Origin: Desulfurococcales archaeon
GTDB lineage: Archaea > Thermoproteota > Thermoprotei_A > Sulfolobales > Desulfurococcaceae
Direction of reading: 5' to 3'
Assembly (NCBI GenBank): GCA_027022365.1
Contig: JALVYU010000031.1
Coordinates: 62,001 to 126,000, forward strand
DNA: 64,000 bases
Shown: in pieces, positions 18,327 to 27,602 of the stretch
Position numbering within the stretch: position 1 is the stretch's first letter
How the letters are laid out: every line of letters begins with the position of its first letter
Translations under genes and position numbers: made by a program
Notes under the pieces: model-generated
Seen by the model: only the letters and a program-made list of their open reading frames with translations
Databases searched by the model: none
What the model was told of the DNA's origin: nothing

Positions 18327-18857
18327 ATGATGATCGCGAGGTTCCAGCCACTACACTACGGTCACTTCAACGCGATCAAGTACTGCTACAAGCGCTTCGA
18401 AGAAGTAATAGTAGTCATAGGTATGGCGAGCCAGAGCCATACACCGGAAAACCCGTTCACTGCTGGCGAGAGATTATTGATGATCAGGGAGACGCTTAGA
18501 TGGGCTGGCCTACCACTGGACAAGCTTGTCACAGTAACACTGCCTACCATGGAGGTCAGCAAAGTAGCTGTCCACTACGTCAAATTATATTCTCCGCCAT
18601 TCACACACGTCATAACACTGAACCCGATTATCCAGAGAATATTCATGGAGGAAGGATATAACGTAATAACACCCGAGGTACTTCAAAGAGACAACTATAG
18701 GGGCTCCGTTGTTAGGAGGCTCATGGCCGAAGGAAACGATGATTGGAGAAAACTGGTTCCTCCACCTGTCGAGAAGATTATCGATGAGATAGACGGTGTA
18801 CGGAGAGTACAGATGCTGTACCGCGAGAAGATACCGGGATACTATGTGACGGCCTAA
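18327..18857 (+). CDS. nadM: Nicotinamide-nucleotide adenylyltransferase (archaeal NadM type)
   Basis: Makes NAD+ from NMN and ATP in the cytoplasm. The nucleotidyltransferase signature RFQPLHYGHFNAIKY (HxGH) is near the N terminus, VVIGMASQSHTPENPFTAGER is the archaeal NMNAT segment, and YRGSVVRRLMAEG near the C terminus corresponds to the second ATP-binding motif. I prefer the ATG pair at 18327/18330 over GTG 18294, because the conserved domain normally starts within about ten residues and the predicted transcript begins near 18305. A 17-base palindrome at the promoter suggests regulation, perhaps by an NAD-related signal (inference). Confidence 0.88.
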   Translation: MMIARFQPLHYGHFNAIKYCYKRFEEVIVVIGMASQSHTPENPFTAGERLLMIRETLRWAGLPLDKLVTVTLPTMEVSKVAVHYVKLYSPPFTHVITLNPIIQRIFMEEGYNVITPEVLQRDNYRGSVVRRLMAEGNDDWRKLVPPPVEKIIDEIDGVRRVQMLYREKIPGYYVTA

Positions 18858-18880
18858 ACATTGATCCGGTAGGCGGTAGC

Positions 18881-19543
18881 GTGTTGAAGACGTTCCAGTG
18901 CACGCTGTGTGGTCTGTGCTGCAGGTCATCGCCCATATCGATCCTCCCACACGAAGACTATATTCTCCGTATTCTTGCCAGACATCTAGGCGTAAAGTAC
19001 AGGTCAAGGCCTGGATACAGGGTCTTCGATAAGAGGACAGGCAGAGATATAGCGTTGTCTTATGTGATGGAGCTCGTTGATGGGAGGTGCCCCTTCCTAC
19101 GGCAAGACGATCTCTGTATGATCCAGGACGTATATAAGCCGCTGATCTGTCGGAGCTTCCCCTACGTACCAAAACAAGTAAGGTATATCATCAGCAATGA
19201 GCTGAAACTAGTATTCACCAAGGTAGAATACGGCATCAGCAGTGCCTGCCCAGTTATCAGGCAGGACAAGGATATAATAATGGGGCTCATGGCCGCCACG
19301 CCGTTGTGGCATAGACTCTATTTTCCACGAGAATATGTAGCGGCTATGGAGATGGAGGAAAAGAGGACATTAATGCTTCGATTGCTATCGAAGCTATGGT
19401 CGTCAGGAATAGTTGAAATCGACTCCGATCATGGAGGAAAACATAACATTATCAATTTATATGAGCTCCTCAGAACATATTTCCCGAACCTACCATATAT
19501 TATGGGGCTGGGTGAAACCATAAATAAGATCAGGGGAAGGTGA
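18881..19543 (+). CDS. YkgJ-family cysteine-cluster (Fe-S or zinc) protein
   Basis: A 220-residue protein starting at GTG 18881. The N terminus has the cluster CTLCGLCC (residues 7-14) and, further on, CPFL...CMIQ...PLICRSFPY, the arrangement of YkgJ/UPF0153 proteins that bind an iron-sulfur cluster or zinc. The C-terminal half is helical without motifs. It is followed after 7 bases by the biotin ligase gene and may share its transcript. The molecular role of the family is not established. Confidence 0.8.
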   Translation: MLKTFQCTLCGLCCRSSPISILPHEDYILRILARHLGVKYRSRPGYRVFDKRTGRDIALSYVMELVDGRCPFLRQDDLCMIQDVYKPLICRSFPYVPKQVRYIISNELKLVFTKVEYGISSACPVIRQDKDIIMGLMAATPLWHRLYFPREYVAAMEMEEKRTLMLRLLSKLWSSGIVEIDSDHGGKHNIINLYELLRTYFPNLPYIMGLGETINKIRGR

Positions 19544-19550
19544 GTATGGA

Positions 19551-20450
19551 GTGATCGATTTAAAGACTGCGGTCAAGATCCTAGCCCTATATAAGCTCAT
19601 CAAGAACAATGACTGGTTGATAAGGGATCTTGCATGGGAGATAGGAGTTAAGGAGAAAATACTTGTTGAGGCGGTGGAAGAGCTCTCTAAGAACTACTTG
19701 ATAACAATCGATGAATCCCACATTATCTGGAACCCTGCAGATATCCCCTCAATGCTTAAACCATGGGGATGGGAACTAGTACACGAGCCCATCCTAGGCT
19801 CCACGCAGGAGGCGGCCAGAGGCCTGGGTCCTTGGAGCATAGTGGTTGCTGAGTACATGCTGATGGGGAGAGGTAGGCACGGAAAAACATGGAAGACGGG
19901 GCTCGGGGGCCTATGGGTAACGTTTAAGATAAGCACGAACCCTGAGACCGCGGCACTTATGCCGATTATTGTCCCCGTTATTCTGACGAGGATCTTGAGG
20001 ACGAGCCTGGACATCAATGCTCGGATAAAGTGGCCCAACGACATAGTGGTAAACGGCAGGAAATTAGCTGGAATACTTATCGAGGCCGAAGCATTCAGGA
20101 ACAAAATGATCATCTACATCGGCATAGGCTTGAACGTCAATAACGAGCCACCGATCGAGAAAGCAGTATCCATCAAGCAGATAAGAGGGATGACCCCGAG
20201 GAACAAGATCCTATCCATGATGATAGGATGGATATCAAGAGCCAAGAAACTCGCAGAGGAGCCCGAGAAACTCAGGGAGCAGTACCTAGAGTACCTGGAT
20301 ACTCTCGATAAGATTGTGACTGCGAAGACGAGGGAAGGAATAGTTCAGGGCTTAGCTGTGGATGTCAATGATTTAGGGTATCTCGTGTTGGAGACCGAGA
20401 ATGGGAGAAAAATACTTGACCCAACAATCACCTACGAGGTACGATACTAG
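19551..20450 (+). CDS. birA: Biotin-protein ligase with N-terminal helix-turn-helix (BirA)
   Basis: Attaches biotin to carboxylase carrier domains. Residues 1-60 are a winged-HTH-like region (NDWLIRDLAWEIGVKEKILV), so it could also regulate transcription. The catalytic domain follows: GSTQEAAR, the biotinyl-AMP loop GRGRHGKTW, IKWPNDIVVNGRKLAGILIE and GIGLNVNN, all intact. A C-terminal SH3-like domain (about residues 250-299) completes the 299-residue length. The start is GTG 19551 behind GGTGAG (19539-19544). No biotin operon or carboxylase gene lies in this window. Confidence 0.92.
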   Translation: MIDLKTAVKILALYKLIKNNDWLIRDLAWEIGVKEKILVEAVEELSKNYLITIDESHIIWNPADIPSMLKPWGWELVHEPILGSTQEAARGLGPWSIVVAEYMLMGRGRHGKTWKTGLGGLWVTFKISTNPETAALMPIIVPVILTRILRTSLDINARIKWPNDIVVNGRKLAGILIEAEAFRNKMIIYIGIGLNVNNEPPIEKAVSIKQIRGMTPRNKILSMMIGWISRAKKLAEEPEKLREQYLEYLDTLDKIVTAKTREGIVQGLAVDVNDLGYLVLETENGRKILDPTITYEVRY

Positions 20451-20454
20451 CTCT

Positions 20455-21831
20455 TCATCTTCCCGCAACATCTACGTTTCTTATAAGCACGGCTGGAGCA
20501 TGCACATCGCCCAGCGGAACCACTTTATCCCCTACACCTATTAGATCCCTCCCCAACCACTCATAGATATTGCCTCCTATGACGACGCCTTTTATGGGGC
20601 CCTTGACTTCGCCGTCTTCTACTAGTAAGCCGTGGGTTACGGTTGCCTGCGTACCCCCGTTCACGAAGTTGCTTGTCCAATAGCCTATGACGCCATACAC
20701 TATGATGCCCTTCTTTATCTCGCCTATCAGTTCCTCCCACTCCATCGTGTTCCTGCCCGCTACATACATGTTCGTGAAGCCGGGAGACGGTGGGCTAGAC
20801 ACAGACCTTCTGAATCCATTGCCTGTAGAGTACCTGTTTTCGCGTCTGGCAGTATAGTGGTCGTAGAGATATGTCTCCAGTACTCCACGGCTCACAACAT
20901 ATTTTCTCGAGGTAGGTATTCCTTCATCGTCAAAACTACACGAACCAACAGCCCAATTTATGGATGGATCATCAAGAATATCGATGTTCTCGCTCAGAAC
21001 CTGTTTATCGATCTTATCCTTCAAGGGGCTCCTACCACGCTGGACGTGAAGCGCTGAGAACGCCGGAGCGAGAACAGTCGCCAAGAACTTGGCTGTCACA
21101 TGCGGGTGGAGGAGTACCTCGTACTTGCCTGACTCGACGGGTTTCCCTCCCACGAAGCGTGTCGACAGCTTTGCAGCCTCGACTGTTTCTCTCAGAATCT
21201 CGTCCTCATCGAGCCGCCTAGAGCCATACTCCAGATAGAATGTTGATTCACTGCCGTCTCTCCTACTCTTTATCTCCAGCCATGCCGACATCATCGTGTT
21301 CTCTTCATAAAGATGTTCACCAAAGCTATTAACGACTAGTTTTCCACCATCAATTACCTCTAGTCCTCCCTGCGTCACTATTGTTTCGTCAGCACCAGCT
21401 CCTCTTCCCGCATCCCCCGCTGTATCGACCACGTTTTTCAAAAGACCAGCAATACCCTCGGGATCTAGCTCGGCTATTTTTTCATCATATGTGCTGGATA
21501 GCACTCCACGGGAATAGTTTGTGGCGAACCCTGGAAAGTCCCTGTCTTCAGGTGCGTTCCGCGCGATCTTGACAAGGGTCTCCGCCAACTTATCAATATC
21601 CGGCGATAGATCGCTCAAGCCTATGCTGGCCAATCGCTTACCAACAGCTACTCTGATCCCATACTTACCAGCGTCAGATACACTTATTCTCTTGATCCTA
21701 CCGTCGGATATCTCGGCAGCCCTTACCCTGGCCCATGAGCCAAAGAACTCTGCTTCGCTAGCTCCTTTTTCAAGTAGTTTATCAATGAAGCGCTTAGCCA
21801 GGTCTAGAAGAACATCTCTCACGGTGATCAC
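20455..21831 (-). CDS. tldE: TldE/PmbA-family protein
   Basis: Partner of TldD in the heterodimeric TldD/TldE metalloprotease, which unfolds and degrades peptides through a narrow channel. The 458-residue sequence has the family's conserved C-terminal half (NSFGEHLYEENTMM, SCSFDDEGIP, YVAGRNTMEWEELI, GVIGYWTSNFVNGGTQATVT) but lacks the HExxxH metal site, as expected for TldE. The start is GTG 21831, overlapping the TldD stop as GTGA with GGGAGG just upstream, so the two subunits are translated together. Confidence 0.9.
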   Translation of the reverse strand: MITVRDVLLDLAKRFIDKLLEKGASEAEFFGSWARVRAAEISDGRIKRISVSDAGKYGIRVAVGKRLASIGLSDLSPDIDKLAETLVKIARNAPEDRDFPGFATNYSRGVLSSTYDEKIAELDPEGIAGLLKNVVDTAGDAGRGAGADETIVTQGGLEVIDGGKLVVNSFGEHLYEENTMMSAWLEIKSRRDGSESTFYLEYGSRRLDEDEILRETVEAAKLSTRFVGGKPVESGKYEVLLHPHVTAKFLATVLAPAFSALHVQRGRSPLKDKIDKQVLSENIDILDDPSINWAVGSCSFDDEGIPTSRKYVVSRGVLETYLYDHYTARRENRYSTGNGFRRSVSSPPSPGFTNMYVAGRNTMEWEELIGEIKKGIIVYGVIGYWTSNFVNGGTQATVTHGLLVEDGEVKGPIKGVVIGGNIYEWLGRDLIGVGDKVVPLGDVHAPAVLIRNVDVAGR

Positions 21832-23246
21832 CTCCCGCCTCCAATCGTTATCCTGGATACACGGACATGTGGGCCCCCATCTCCTACCCGCACCATCTGG
21901 CCTCCTTTGCCACAGCCTCCGAAAACGGATGTCTTGACTTTGAGATCGTTCGCCACCATGTCGACGTTCTTTAGCGTCTCGAGAATCATTCCTGAGAGCA
22001 TTACTCCTCTGACCATGTTCTTGATCTCGCCGTCCTCAATGATATAGCTTGGACCAGCTATGAAGGTGAAGGTACCCATGGCAGGGTTGACTTCTCCGCC
22101 AAGGGCCCCCCTACCCCTAATGTATACTCCGTGCTTGACATCCTCGAACAACTCTTCAGGCTTAGCCTCACCAGGAAGCATGAAAGTGTTGGTCTGTCTG
22201 ACGAGGACAGGGTAGCTATAAGACATTGCGCGCGCATTGCCTGTTGGTTCCCCGCCGACACTCTTGGCCGTCGTGAGGCTGTGGAGGAATCCCTTGAGGA
22301 CTCCCTTCTCCACGGTTGCCACCCGCTTCTTCGGTGTCCCCTCGTCATCATATGGTATCCAGAAGCCTCTCTCGACCAGTCCATCATCAACTATTGTTAC
22401 GAGGGAGCTTGCCACCTGCTGGCCTATCCTCCCCTTCAATATGCTTCCATTAGCTTCTACCTCGTCTGCCTCGGTTGCATGGCCGAACGCCTCGTGCAGC
22501 ATGAGGCCGACCATCTCGTTGTCGAGGATAGCCGTGTATACGCCGGGCTTTATCGCCGGGGCTTTACTGGCCTCTGAAGCTAGCTTCCCTACTTCTTCGG
22601 CGAAGATCCCCCAGTCTCTAGACTCTATGAATTCCCAGCCAGCCACGGCTGAGTCGGCATCGTATACTCGCTCCATGACCTCTCCATGTCTCCCTATGGC
22701 GAGTACACCTATACCGATCAGCCTCGTCTCCACTCGGACATCGTCGCCCCAGCTCGAGACATAGTGTCTCTTGTCGTGCTCATAGCCATACCTGATCAGG
22801 GCAGATACTATGCCTTCAACGCTCCTGCACCTCTTATAGGCTTCCACGACAATGTTTATCTTCATCGACGGGTCCACGTTTTCGGCTGAGATCTTATACG
22901 CACTTGTCCTAGAGTCCTTGTTGGTCTTCCTCTCATACAGCTCCTGCTTCTTTCCGGTGAGACGCATGGCTTTAGCAGCGCGTAGCGCATCCTCTACGGT
23001 CTTCTTAACTGATTCCCAGTCTGGCTTATTAGTTGAGGCGAACCCCATGTATCCGTCAAGATAAATTCTTACACCAACACCGTAAGTCTTATCAATACTG
23101 TATTCTCTGAGAACACCATTGTCCAAGTGTATTGTCTCGTAGAGCCTGCGTTGAACCCTTACATCAGCGAAGTCCACGCCTAGTTTCTCCGCGTAAGAGA
23201 GTATAGCGTAGGGGTCGAAGGGGTCAGGCATAATCTTGTACACCAC
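21828..23246 (-). CDS. tldD: TldD-family zinc metalloprotease
   Basis: Catalytic subunit of the TldD/TldE protease. The metal-binding helix LMLHEAFGHATEADE (HExxxH) is near residue 255 of 472, with a third-ligand region near the C terminus (TSVFGGCGKGGQMVRVGDGG). The N-terminal half carries the segment YGVGVRIYLDGYMGFASTN typical of the family. The start used is GTG 23246, the first of two tandem GTG codons. In other archaea and bacteria the complex processes small peptides and modified peptide natural products; no such precursor was noticed next to it. Confidence 0.92.
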   Translation of the reverse strand: MVYKIMPDPFDPYAILSYAEKLGVDFADVRVQRRLYETIHLDNGVLREYSIDKTYGVGVRIYLDGYMGFASTNKPDWESVKKTVEDALRAAKAMRLTGKKQELYERKTNKDSRTSAYKISAENVDPSMKINIVVEAYKRCRSVEGIVSALIRYGYEHDKRHYVSSWGDDVRVETRLIGIGVLAIGRHGEVMERVYDADSAVAGWEFIESRDWGIFAEEVGKLASEASKAPAIKPGVYTAILDNEMVGLMLHEAFGHATEADEVEANGSILKGRIGQQVASSLVTIVDDGLVERGFWIPYDDEGTPKKRVATVEKGVLKGFLHSLTTAKSVGGEPTGNARAMSYSYPVLVRQTNTFMLPGEAKPEELFEDVKHGVYIRGRGALGGEVNPAMGTFTFIAGPSYIIEDGEIKNMVRGVMLSGMILETLKNVDMVANDLKVKTSVFGGCGKGGQMVRVGDGGPHVRVSRITIGGGR

Positions 23247-23377
23247 GCAATATTATCCACTATAGGTTATAGTATTGACCCGGAATAACAATCTTCTCCT
23301 ACGAGACAGGCCAGCATAAGCCTTGGTGGTGAACATATTATTGATACGGCCACATAGTATATTCTGGGTGTACAAGA

Positions 23378-23608
23378 TTGGCCGAGAAAACCTGTAGTGT
23401 TGAGGGCTGTGGGAAAACGGCCGCTCGAGAACTAAGTTATCCTGACGCCAAGGTATTAGAGGAGAAGGCTGGAATCAAGCTCAAAGTATATCATGCAAGG
23501 CCCCCGCGCAGGCCGGGAGTAGTCTATCTCTGCGAGGAACACTATAAGCTATGGAAGAGACTGAGCAGAGAAGAACGCAAGATCAGGGATATGGTTCTCA
23601 AGTCCTAG
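23378..23608 (+). CDS. Small zinc-binding protein
   Basis: A 76-residue protein with likely metal ligands Cys6, Cys11, Cys52 and His55 (TCSVEGCGK ... YLCEEHYKLW), spaced like a small zinc finger, and a basic C terminus. The start is TTG 23378. The gene ends 12 bases before the helicase gene on the same strand, so the two may be co-transcribed. No experimentally known family recognised. Confidence 0.65.
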   Translation: MAEKTCSVEGCGKTAARELSYPDAKVLEEKAGIKLKVYHARPPRRPGVVYLCEEHYKLWKRLSREERKIRDMVLKS

Positions 23609-23620
23609 TCTCCTCCGGCT

Positions 23621-25912
23621 GTGTGGAGCAATATGTATGAACCGTTGCTGGAAGAACTATCAGTTCTCATCAGGAGGACATGGGGGCAGGCAGGAGCCGG
23701 TATACGTCATGTATATGTAGAAGAAACTAGTGAGCCCGAGCTAGGCCCGTATATAGAGGATATAGGGCTACCACAGCCAGTCGTTAATGCTCTGAAGAGC
23801 AGGGGCATAGAGAGACTATATAGGTTCCAGTACGAGGCAATAAAGAAGATCATGAATGGATATAACGTGGTCATAGTTGCGGGCACAGGCACGGGTAAAA
23901 CCGAGGCTTTCCTAATACCTCTGATCAAATTGGGCCTCGAGGAGAAGGCGAGGCCGGTATCACTCCTGCTTTATCCAACAAAAGCACTTGCCAGAGACCA
24001 GCTCGCAAGGATCCATGGAGTACTTGGCTTCGGCGGTGTAACTGCCGCAGTATATGATGGTGATACACCGGCTAGGGATAGGAGGAGGATAAGCGCTAGT
24101 CCTCCGCATATACTGGTGACGAACCCGGACATGATACATGTAGGCCTAGTACTGAGTCCCGCGATTAGATCATTTGTTCGTTCGGCCAAGATAATGGTTT
24201 TCGACGAGCTCCACGTATACGAGGGGGTACTCGGCGCTCATGTCAGAGCTATAGTTGAGAGGATTAGGAGGCATAGAAGAGGGAAGAGGCCCCAGTTCAT
24301 AGGGGTCTCGGCAACCATAGGTAATCCAAAGGAGCACGCCGAGACATTATTTGATGCCCCTGTTGAGGTTGTTGAGGGGCCGAGGAGGAGGAAGGGGACG
24401 GCCTACCATGTACTGGTTTCGGCGGGAAAGCTTAGCAGGTGGACAGTCGCGGCGGGCCTAGCATCCATGCTTATAGACTTGGGCTTAAGAGTGCTAGTCT
24501 TCACGGATTCTCAGCAGATGGCTGAGCTCGTATCTAGGATCGCTAGGAGCTATGGCAAGCAATTGCTTGTTCACCGAGCAGGCCTAAAGCCTGAAGATAG
24601 GAGAATGGTTGAGCAAAAGCTTAGGACGGGCGAAGCTCGGGGTGTGGTTGCAACCCCGACCCTTGAGCTAGGCATAGATATTGGTTATCTGGACGCCGTG
24701 ATAATGGTGGCGCCTCCTCCCAGCTACGCGAAATACCTGCAGAGAGCAGGTAGAGCTGGGAGGAGGGGGCGTAAAGGCTATGTTTTCACAATCCTCGGCG
24801 ACGATCCGATCGATGCCTATTATGAGCGTAACCCGGAGCGGTTCTATGGGCAAGAAATACCTCCTAGCTACTTGGAGCCCGACAACGAGGAAGTGCTCAA
24901 GATACATGCTCTTGCACTCCTCCTGCAGGAGAAGCGGGTATTGGCAAAATATCTTAGAGATCCTTGGAGAAGAGCTCTGGATAGCCTCGTCTACGAGAGG
25001 CTCGCCGTTAAAATTGTTGATAGGTACGTGGTGAACTGGAGGCCGGCCTTCAAGGTCTTCCGTGAAAACTATGTATCGATAAGGGGTGCAGGGCCGCAGG
25101 TCAGGATAATAGATAGAGATACTGGCGAAGTGATCGGATACCGTGAGCTCCCACAAGCGATTCTCGACCTCCACAAAGAGGCAATATACCTGTGCTCAGG
25201 CAAGATCTATGAGAGCCTGGAAATAGATCCTAAGAATAGAGTCGCGTATGTCCGGAGACTACCGGACGACACACCATATTATACGAGGCCCCTCTACAGC
25301 GTGGACGTCGTGGACTACGACACGATCATGGAGCGTACAACCGATAGGGGTATACCACTGGCCTATGCGAGGGCTGTATTAAAGATAATTGTCGAGGGAT
25401 ACGTACTGAGAAACTACTATGATACCGGGAAGAAAGGCTACAAGAACTGGCTAGACGAACCAGTATCCTACAGCTACGTGACAAGAGCCGTTTTCGCCAA
25501 GTACCCGGTCAACGGGGAATGGGACTGGATTAGCAATGCGGAGGCCTTCCATGCAATCGAGCATGCAGTGATCAGCGCTGCCCGGCCAGTCTGCGGCGCA
25601 GGACTGGGAGATATGGGCGGGATAAGCTATCCCAGCGGCGACATCGTCTTCTACGATGCAGCTCCAGGAGGCTCCGGTCTCGCCAGGCTATTGTATGATA
25701 GATACGAGAAGGCCGAGGACATAGCATACGAGATCATGGCTCGATGCGACTGCCTGGACGGGTGCCCAAGATGCATATACAGCCCTTACTGTGGCAACAA
25801 CAACCAGGTCCTCTCGAGAACAAAGGCTCTCCATGTACTGGGCCTTGTCAGGAAGAACAGGTATAAGCTTCCAGCTCCCCTCGTGGATAAGTATGGTAAG
25901 GGGATCGTGTAG
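23621..25912 (+). CDS. SF2 DExH helicase with C-terminal DUF1998 cysteine cluster (MrfA/YprA-like)
   Basis: ATP-dependent 3'-5' DNA helicase of the Hrq1/MrfA branch, expected to act in DNA repair. Motif I is VAGTGTGKTE (about residue 87), motif II DELH, motif III SATIGN, and motif VI QRAGRAGRRG; the second RecA domain extends to about residue 400. The C-terminal MZB/DUF1998 domain ends with the four-cysteine metal site CDCLDGCPRCIYSPYCGN, as in Bacillus MrfA, which removes interstrand crosslinks. The start is GTG 23621. Length 763 residues is normal for the family. Confidence 0.92.
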   Translation: MWSNMYEPLLEELSVLIRRTWGQAGAGIRHVYVEETSEPELGPYIEDIGLPQPVVNALKSRGIERLYRFQYEAIKKIMNGYNVVIVAGTGTGKTEAFLIPLIKLGLEEKARPVSLLLYPTKALARDQLARIHGVLGFGGVTAAVYDGDTPARDRRRISASPPHILVTNPDMIHVGLVLSPAIRSFVRSAKIMVFDELHVYEGVLGAHVRAIVERIRRHRRGKRPQFIGVSATIGNPKEHAETLFDAPVEVVEGPRRRKGTAYHVLVSAGKLSRWTVAAGLASMLIDLGLRVLVFTDSQQMAELVSRIARSYGKQLLVHRAGLKPEDRRMVEQKLRTGEARGVVATPTLELGIDIGYLDAVIMVAPPPSYAKYLQRAGRAGRRGRKGYVFTILGDDPIDAYYERNPERFYGQEIPPSYLEPDNEEVLKIHALALLLQEKRVLAKYLRDPWRRALDSLVYERLAVKIVDRYVVNWRPAFKVFRENYVSIRGAGPQVRIIDRDTGEVIGYRELPQAILDLHKEAIYLCSGKIYESLEIDPKNRVAYVRRLPDDTPYYTRPLYSVDVVDYDTIMERTTDRGIPLAYARAVLKIIVEGYVLRNYYDTGKKGYKNWLDEPVSYSYVTRAVFAKYPVNGEWDWISNAEAFHAIEHAVISAARPVCGAGLGDMGGISYPSGDIVFYDAAPGGSGLARLLYDRYEKAEDIAYEIMARCDCLDGCPRCIYSPYCGNNNQVLSRTKALHVLGLVRKNRYKLPAPLVDKYGKGIV

Positions 25913-26032
25913 ATGATCCTGTAGGATTACGTTATATTATAGTGGAGCACAATATTTCTTCCATGCGGGATGACCGGGGCCTCTACTAGCTGAGCAATGA
26001 TGTATTCACGGACCGGGGGACCGTTGAATAAT

Positions 26033-26503
26033 TCATTTCTCGCCCTGATAGTAGCCATTATAGGTCTTCTTAGTCTCGCCCGTCATCCTGAACAGGACGA
26101 GCTGGGCTATCTGAGCCCCTTTATCAATGATTATGCCGTGGGGATTATGCACTACCAGGAGCCCGGATCCCCTTCCTCTATACCCTGGATCCCATACCGC
26201 GGTGTAGAGGGTTGCCCCCATCCTTATGAGGCTGGATCTCTGTATCGCCAAGCCCATATAGCCGTTCGGTATCTCGATCCACTCCTTGTACTTGACATAG
26301 TATGGGCCGGGATCGAGCTTGAACGAACCGTTATCCGGGGTGATTTCACGGTACTCTGGGAGAACACGTTCTTCCATTCCTAAACGACCATGTGTTTCTA
26401 GGACGTATACCCTGTCTAGATGTAGTTTAAGGCCCGCACAGTCGGTCTCCTCATAACTAGCTCCAAGAAGTTCAACTAGATCCTCGGGCCTCAGCACCAC
26501 CAT
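26033..26503 (-). CDS. dUTPase/dCTP deaminase family protein
   Basis: A 156-residue enzyme of deoxyuridine nucleotide metabolism. Motif IQRSSLIRMGATLYTAVWDP is the family's RSS...VxDPGYRG core, and DKGAQIAQLVLFRM is the conserved strand near the C terminus. The catalytic Glu found in dCTP deaminases (LEF/LEY after the DPG loop) is not present here (GLLVVHN), so dUTP hydrolysis is more likely than dCTP deamination. The usual motif Asp of the first block (GxDL) reads GLKL, which is unusual. The start is ATG 26503, followed by two GTG codons. Confidence 0.8.
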   Translation of the reverse strand: MVVLRPEDLVELLGASYEETDCAGLKLHLDRVYVLETHGRLGMEERVLPEYREITPDNGSFKLDPGPYYVKYKEWIEIPNGYMGLAIQRSSLIRMGATLYTAVWDPGYRGRGSGLLVVHNPHGIIIDKGAQIAQLVLFRMTGETKKTYNGYYQGEK

Positions 26504-26540
26504 TCTTTTCTCACCATTCCTATTGATTGGATGGGATTAG

Positions 26541-26578
26541 GTTTAATAGTATGGAACCAAATACTGTGCAATAGCACA
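26541..26578 (+). promoter_or_regulatory. Promoter and TGTGC-N4-GCACA operator of the NifX-like gene
   Basis: TATA-like GTTTAATAGT (26541-26550) predicts a transcript start near 26570. Exactly there lies the inverted repeat TGTGC-AATA-GCACA (26565-26578). The same element, in two copies, flanks the TTTAATAGT box of the gene at 35838, suggesting control by one regulator. Confidence 0.5.
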
Positions 26579-26603
26579 TAAAACAAAGAGAGGTGCATAG
26601 CGC

Positions 26604-27089
26604 ATGGCATGGAACGGTTACAGCCAGCCGAGAGGACAGGGAAGAGGAGGCTACGGCTACGGTAGAGGAGGCATGGGCAGAGGAGCCGGATGGAGAGGCC
26701 AGGGGGGAGGCCCGCCACTGATAAACCTTCCACCCATAAAGCCCCCGGCACCGGGAGCAATAAGGATAGCCGCAATGGTCAATACTCCCCACGGCCTAGA
26801 AGCAACACTAGCACCCCACTATAGGAGAGCACCATATATAGTACTGGTTGACATAGCAGGCGGAAAACCCGTCTGGGTAACCAGTATCCCGAACCCAGCC
26901 GCTACAACGCATGGTGGTGGAGGGATTCTTGCCCAGTGGCTCGCATCCATAGGGGTTAAGTATGTTGTCTCAGGCCATATAGGGCCATCAGCTGCAAGAA
27001 CACTGGTATCGCTAGGAGTGACTATAAGGGTACTACCGCCGGGGACGAGGCTAGTTGACGCACTTAGACAACTAGGATTGCTGGCCTAG
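26604..27089 (+). CDS. NifX/dinitrogenase iron-molybdenum cofactor domain protein with Gly/Arg-rich N terminus
   Basis: A 161-residue protein. Residues 1-35 are Gly/Arg/Tyr-rich and low complexity (MAWNGYSQPRGQGRGGYGYG...). Residues of about 52-160 match the NifB/NifX/NafY cofactor-binding fold common in archaea without nitrogen fixation (RIAAMVNTPHGLEATLAPHY; HGGGGILAQWLASIGVKYVV). These proteins are thought to bind metal clusters. The downstream DUF134 gene is its usual genomic partner. The first residues (MAW..GY..RG) resemble those of the small protein at 35838, and the two genes share an operator. GAGAGGTG lies before the ATG at 26604. Confidence 0.82.
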   Translation: MAWNGYSQPRGQGRGGYGYGRGGMGRGAGWRGQGGGPPLINLPPIKPPAPGAIRIAAMVNTPHGLEATLAPHYRRAPYIVLVDIAGGKPVWVTSIPNPAATTHGGGGILAQWLASIGVKYVVSGHIGPSAARTLVSLGVTIRVLPPGTRLVDALRQLGLLA

Positions 27090-27162
27090 TAGATCATCGG
27101 GTAATAGAATCAATAATTAATCATTGTTTTTCCAAATAATATTCCCTGGAGGTTATATAGAG

Positions 27163-27519
27163 ATGAACATGATGGGTCCTAGGAGATGGAGATGGGGCCG
27201 CCGAGGCCCGGGCAGACCGCCGAAGCCCAGGTGGATATGGGGATTTCCTGGGAGACTGAGCTTCATACCGTTCGATGAGACAGGCCAGCCCATCAATGCA
27301 GAACCAGTTATTCTCAGGCCGGACGAGGTAGAGGCTCTGAGGCTAGTCTACTATGAGGGCCTCAACCAGGAAGAAGCAGCAAAGAAAATGGGTGTCTCGA
27401 GGGGAACCCTCTGGCGTGCACTGGCGAGTGGTAGGAAGAAAGTCGTCCAGGCCCTTATTGAGAGAAGACCCCTGGTTATAGGCTACTGGGGGGACAGAAT
27501 AGAGCAACAGCCCGAATAG
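27163..27519 (+). CDS. DUF134 helix-turn-helix protein
   Basis: A 118-residue DNA-binding protein of family DUF134, typically adjacent to NifX-like cofactor proteins. A basic N terminus (RPPKPRWIWGFP) is followed by the conserved region and a sigma-70-region-4-like HTH (LRPDEVEALRLVYYEGLNQE then EAAKKMGVSRGTLWRALASG). The start is placed at ATG 27163, because GGAGGT (27148-27153) is nine bases upstream; earlier in-frame codons have no such signal. It is a candidate regulator of the TGTGC-N4-GCNCA operators seen at 26565 and 35774 (inference). Confidence 0.85.
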   Translation: MNMMGPRRWRWGRRGPGRPPKPRWIWGFPGRLSFIPFDETGQPINAEPVILRPDEVEALRLVYYEGLNQEEAAKKMGVSRGTLWRALASGRKKVVQALIERRPLVIGYWGDRIEQQPE

Positions 27520-27602
27520 CATTATGAGTAAACACGAGTAATGTATTATTTTGTCAAAAATGAATTTACAGGTTATTTGATGTATAGGAAAACATGATTG
27601 TT

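Noticed and set aside
25960-26032. Possible C/D box sRNA between the helicase and dUTPase genes (GGATGA ... CTGA-GCA-ATGATG)
   Set aside because: The boxes are present, but the guide lengths are wrong, no good terminal D box or stem is seen, and the block runs into the dUTPase stop codon.
25997-26383. Plus-strand open frame of 128 codons
   Set aside because: It is antisense to the dUTPase-like gene, which shows clear family motifs.
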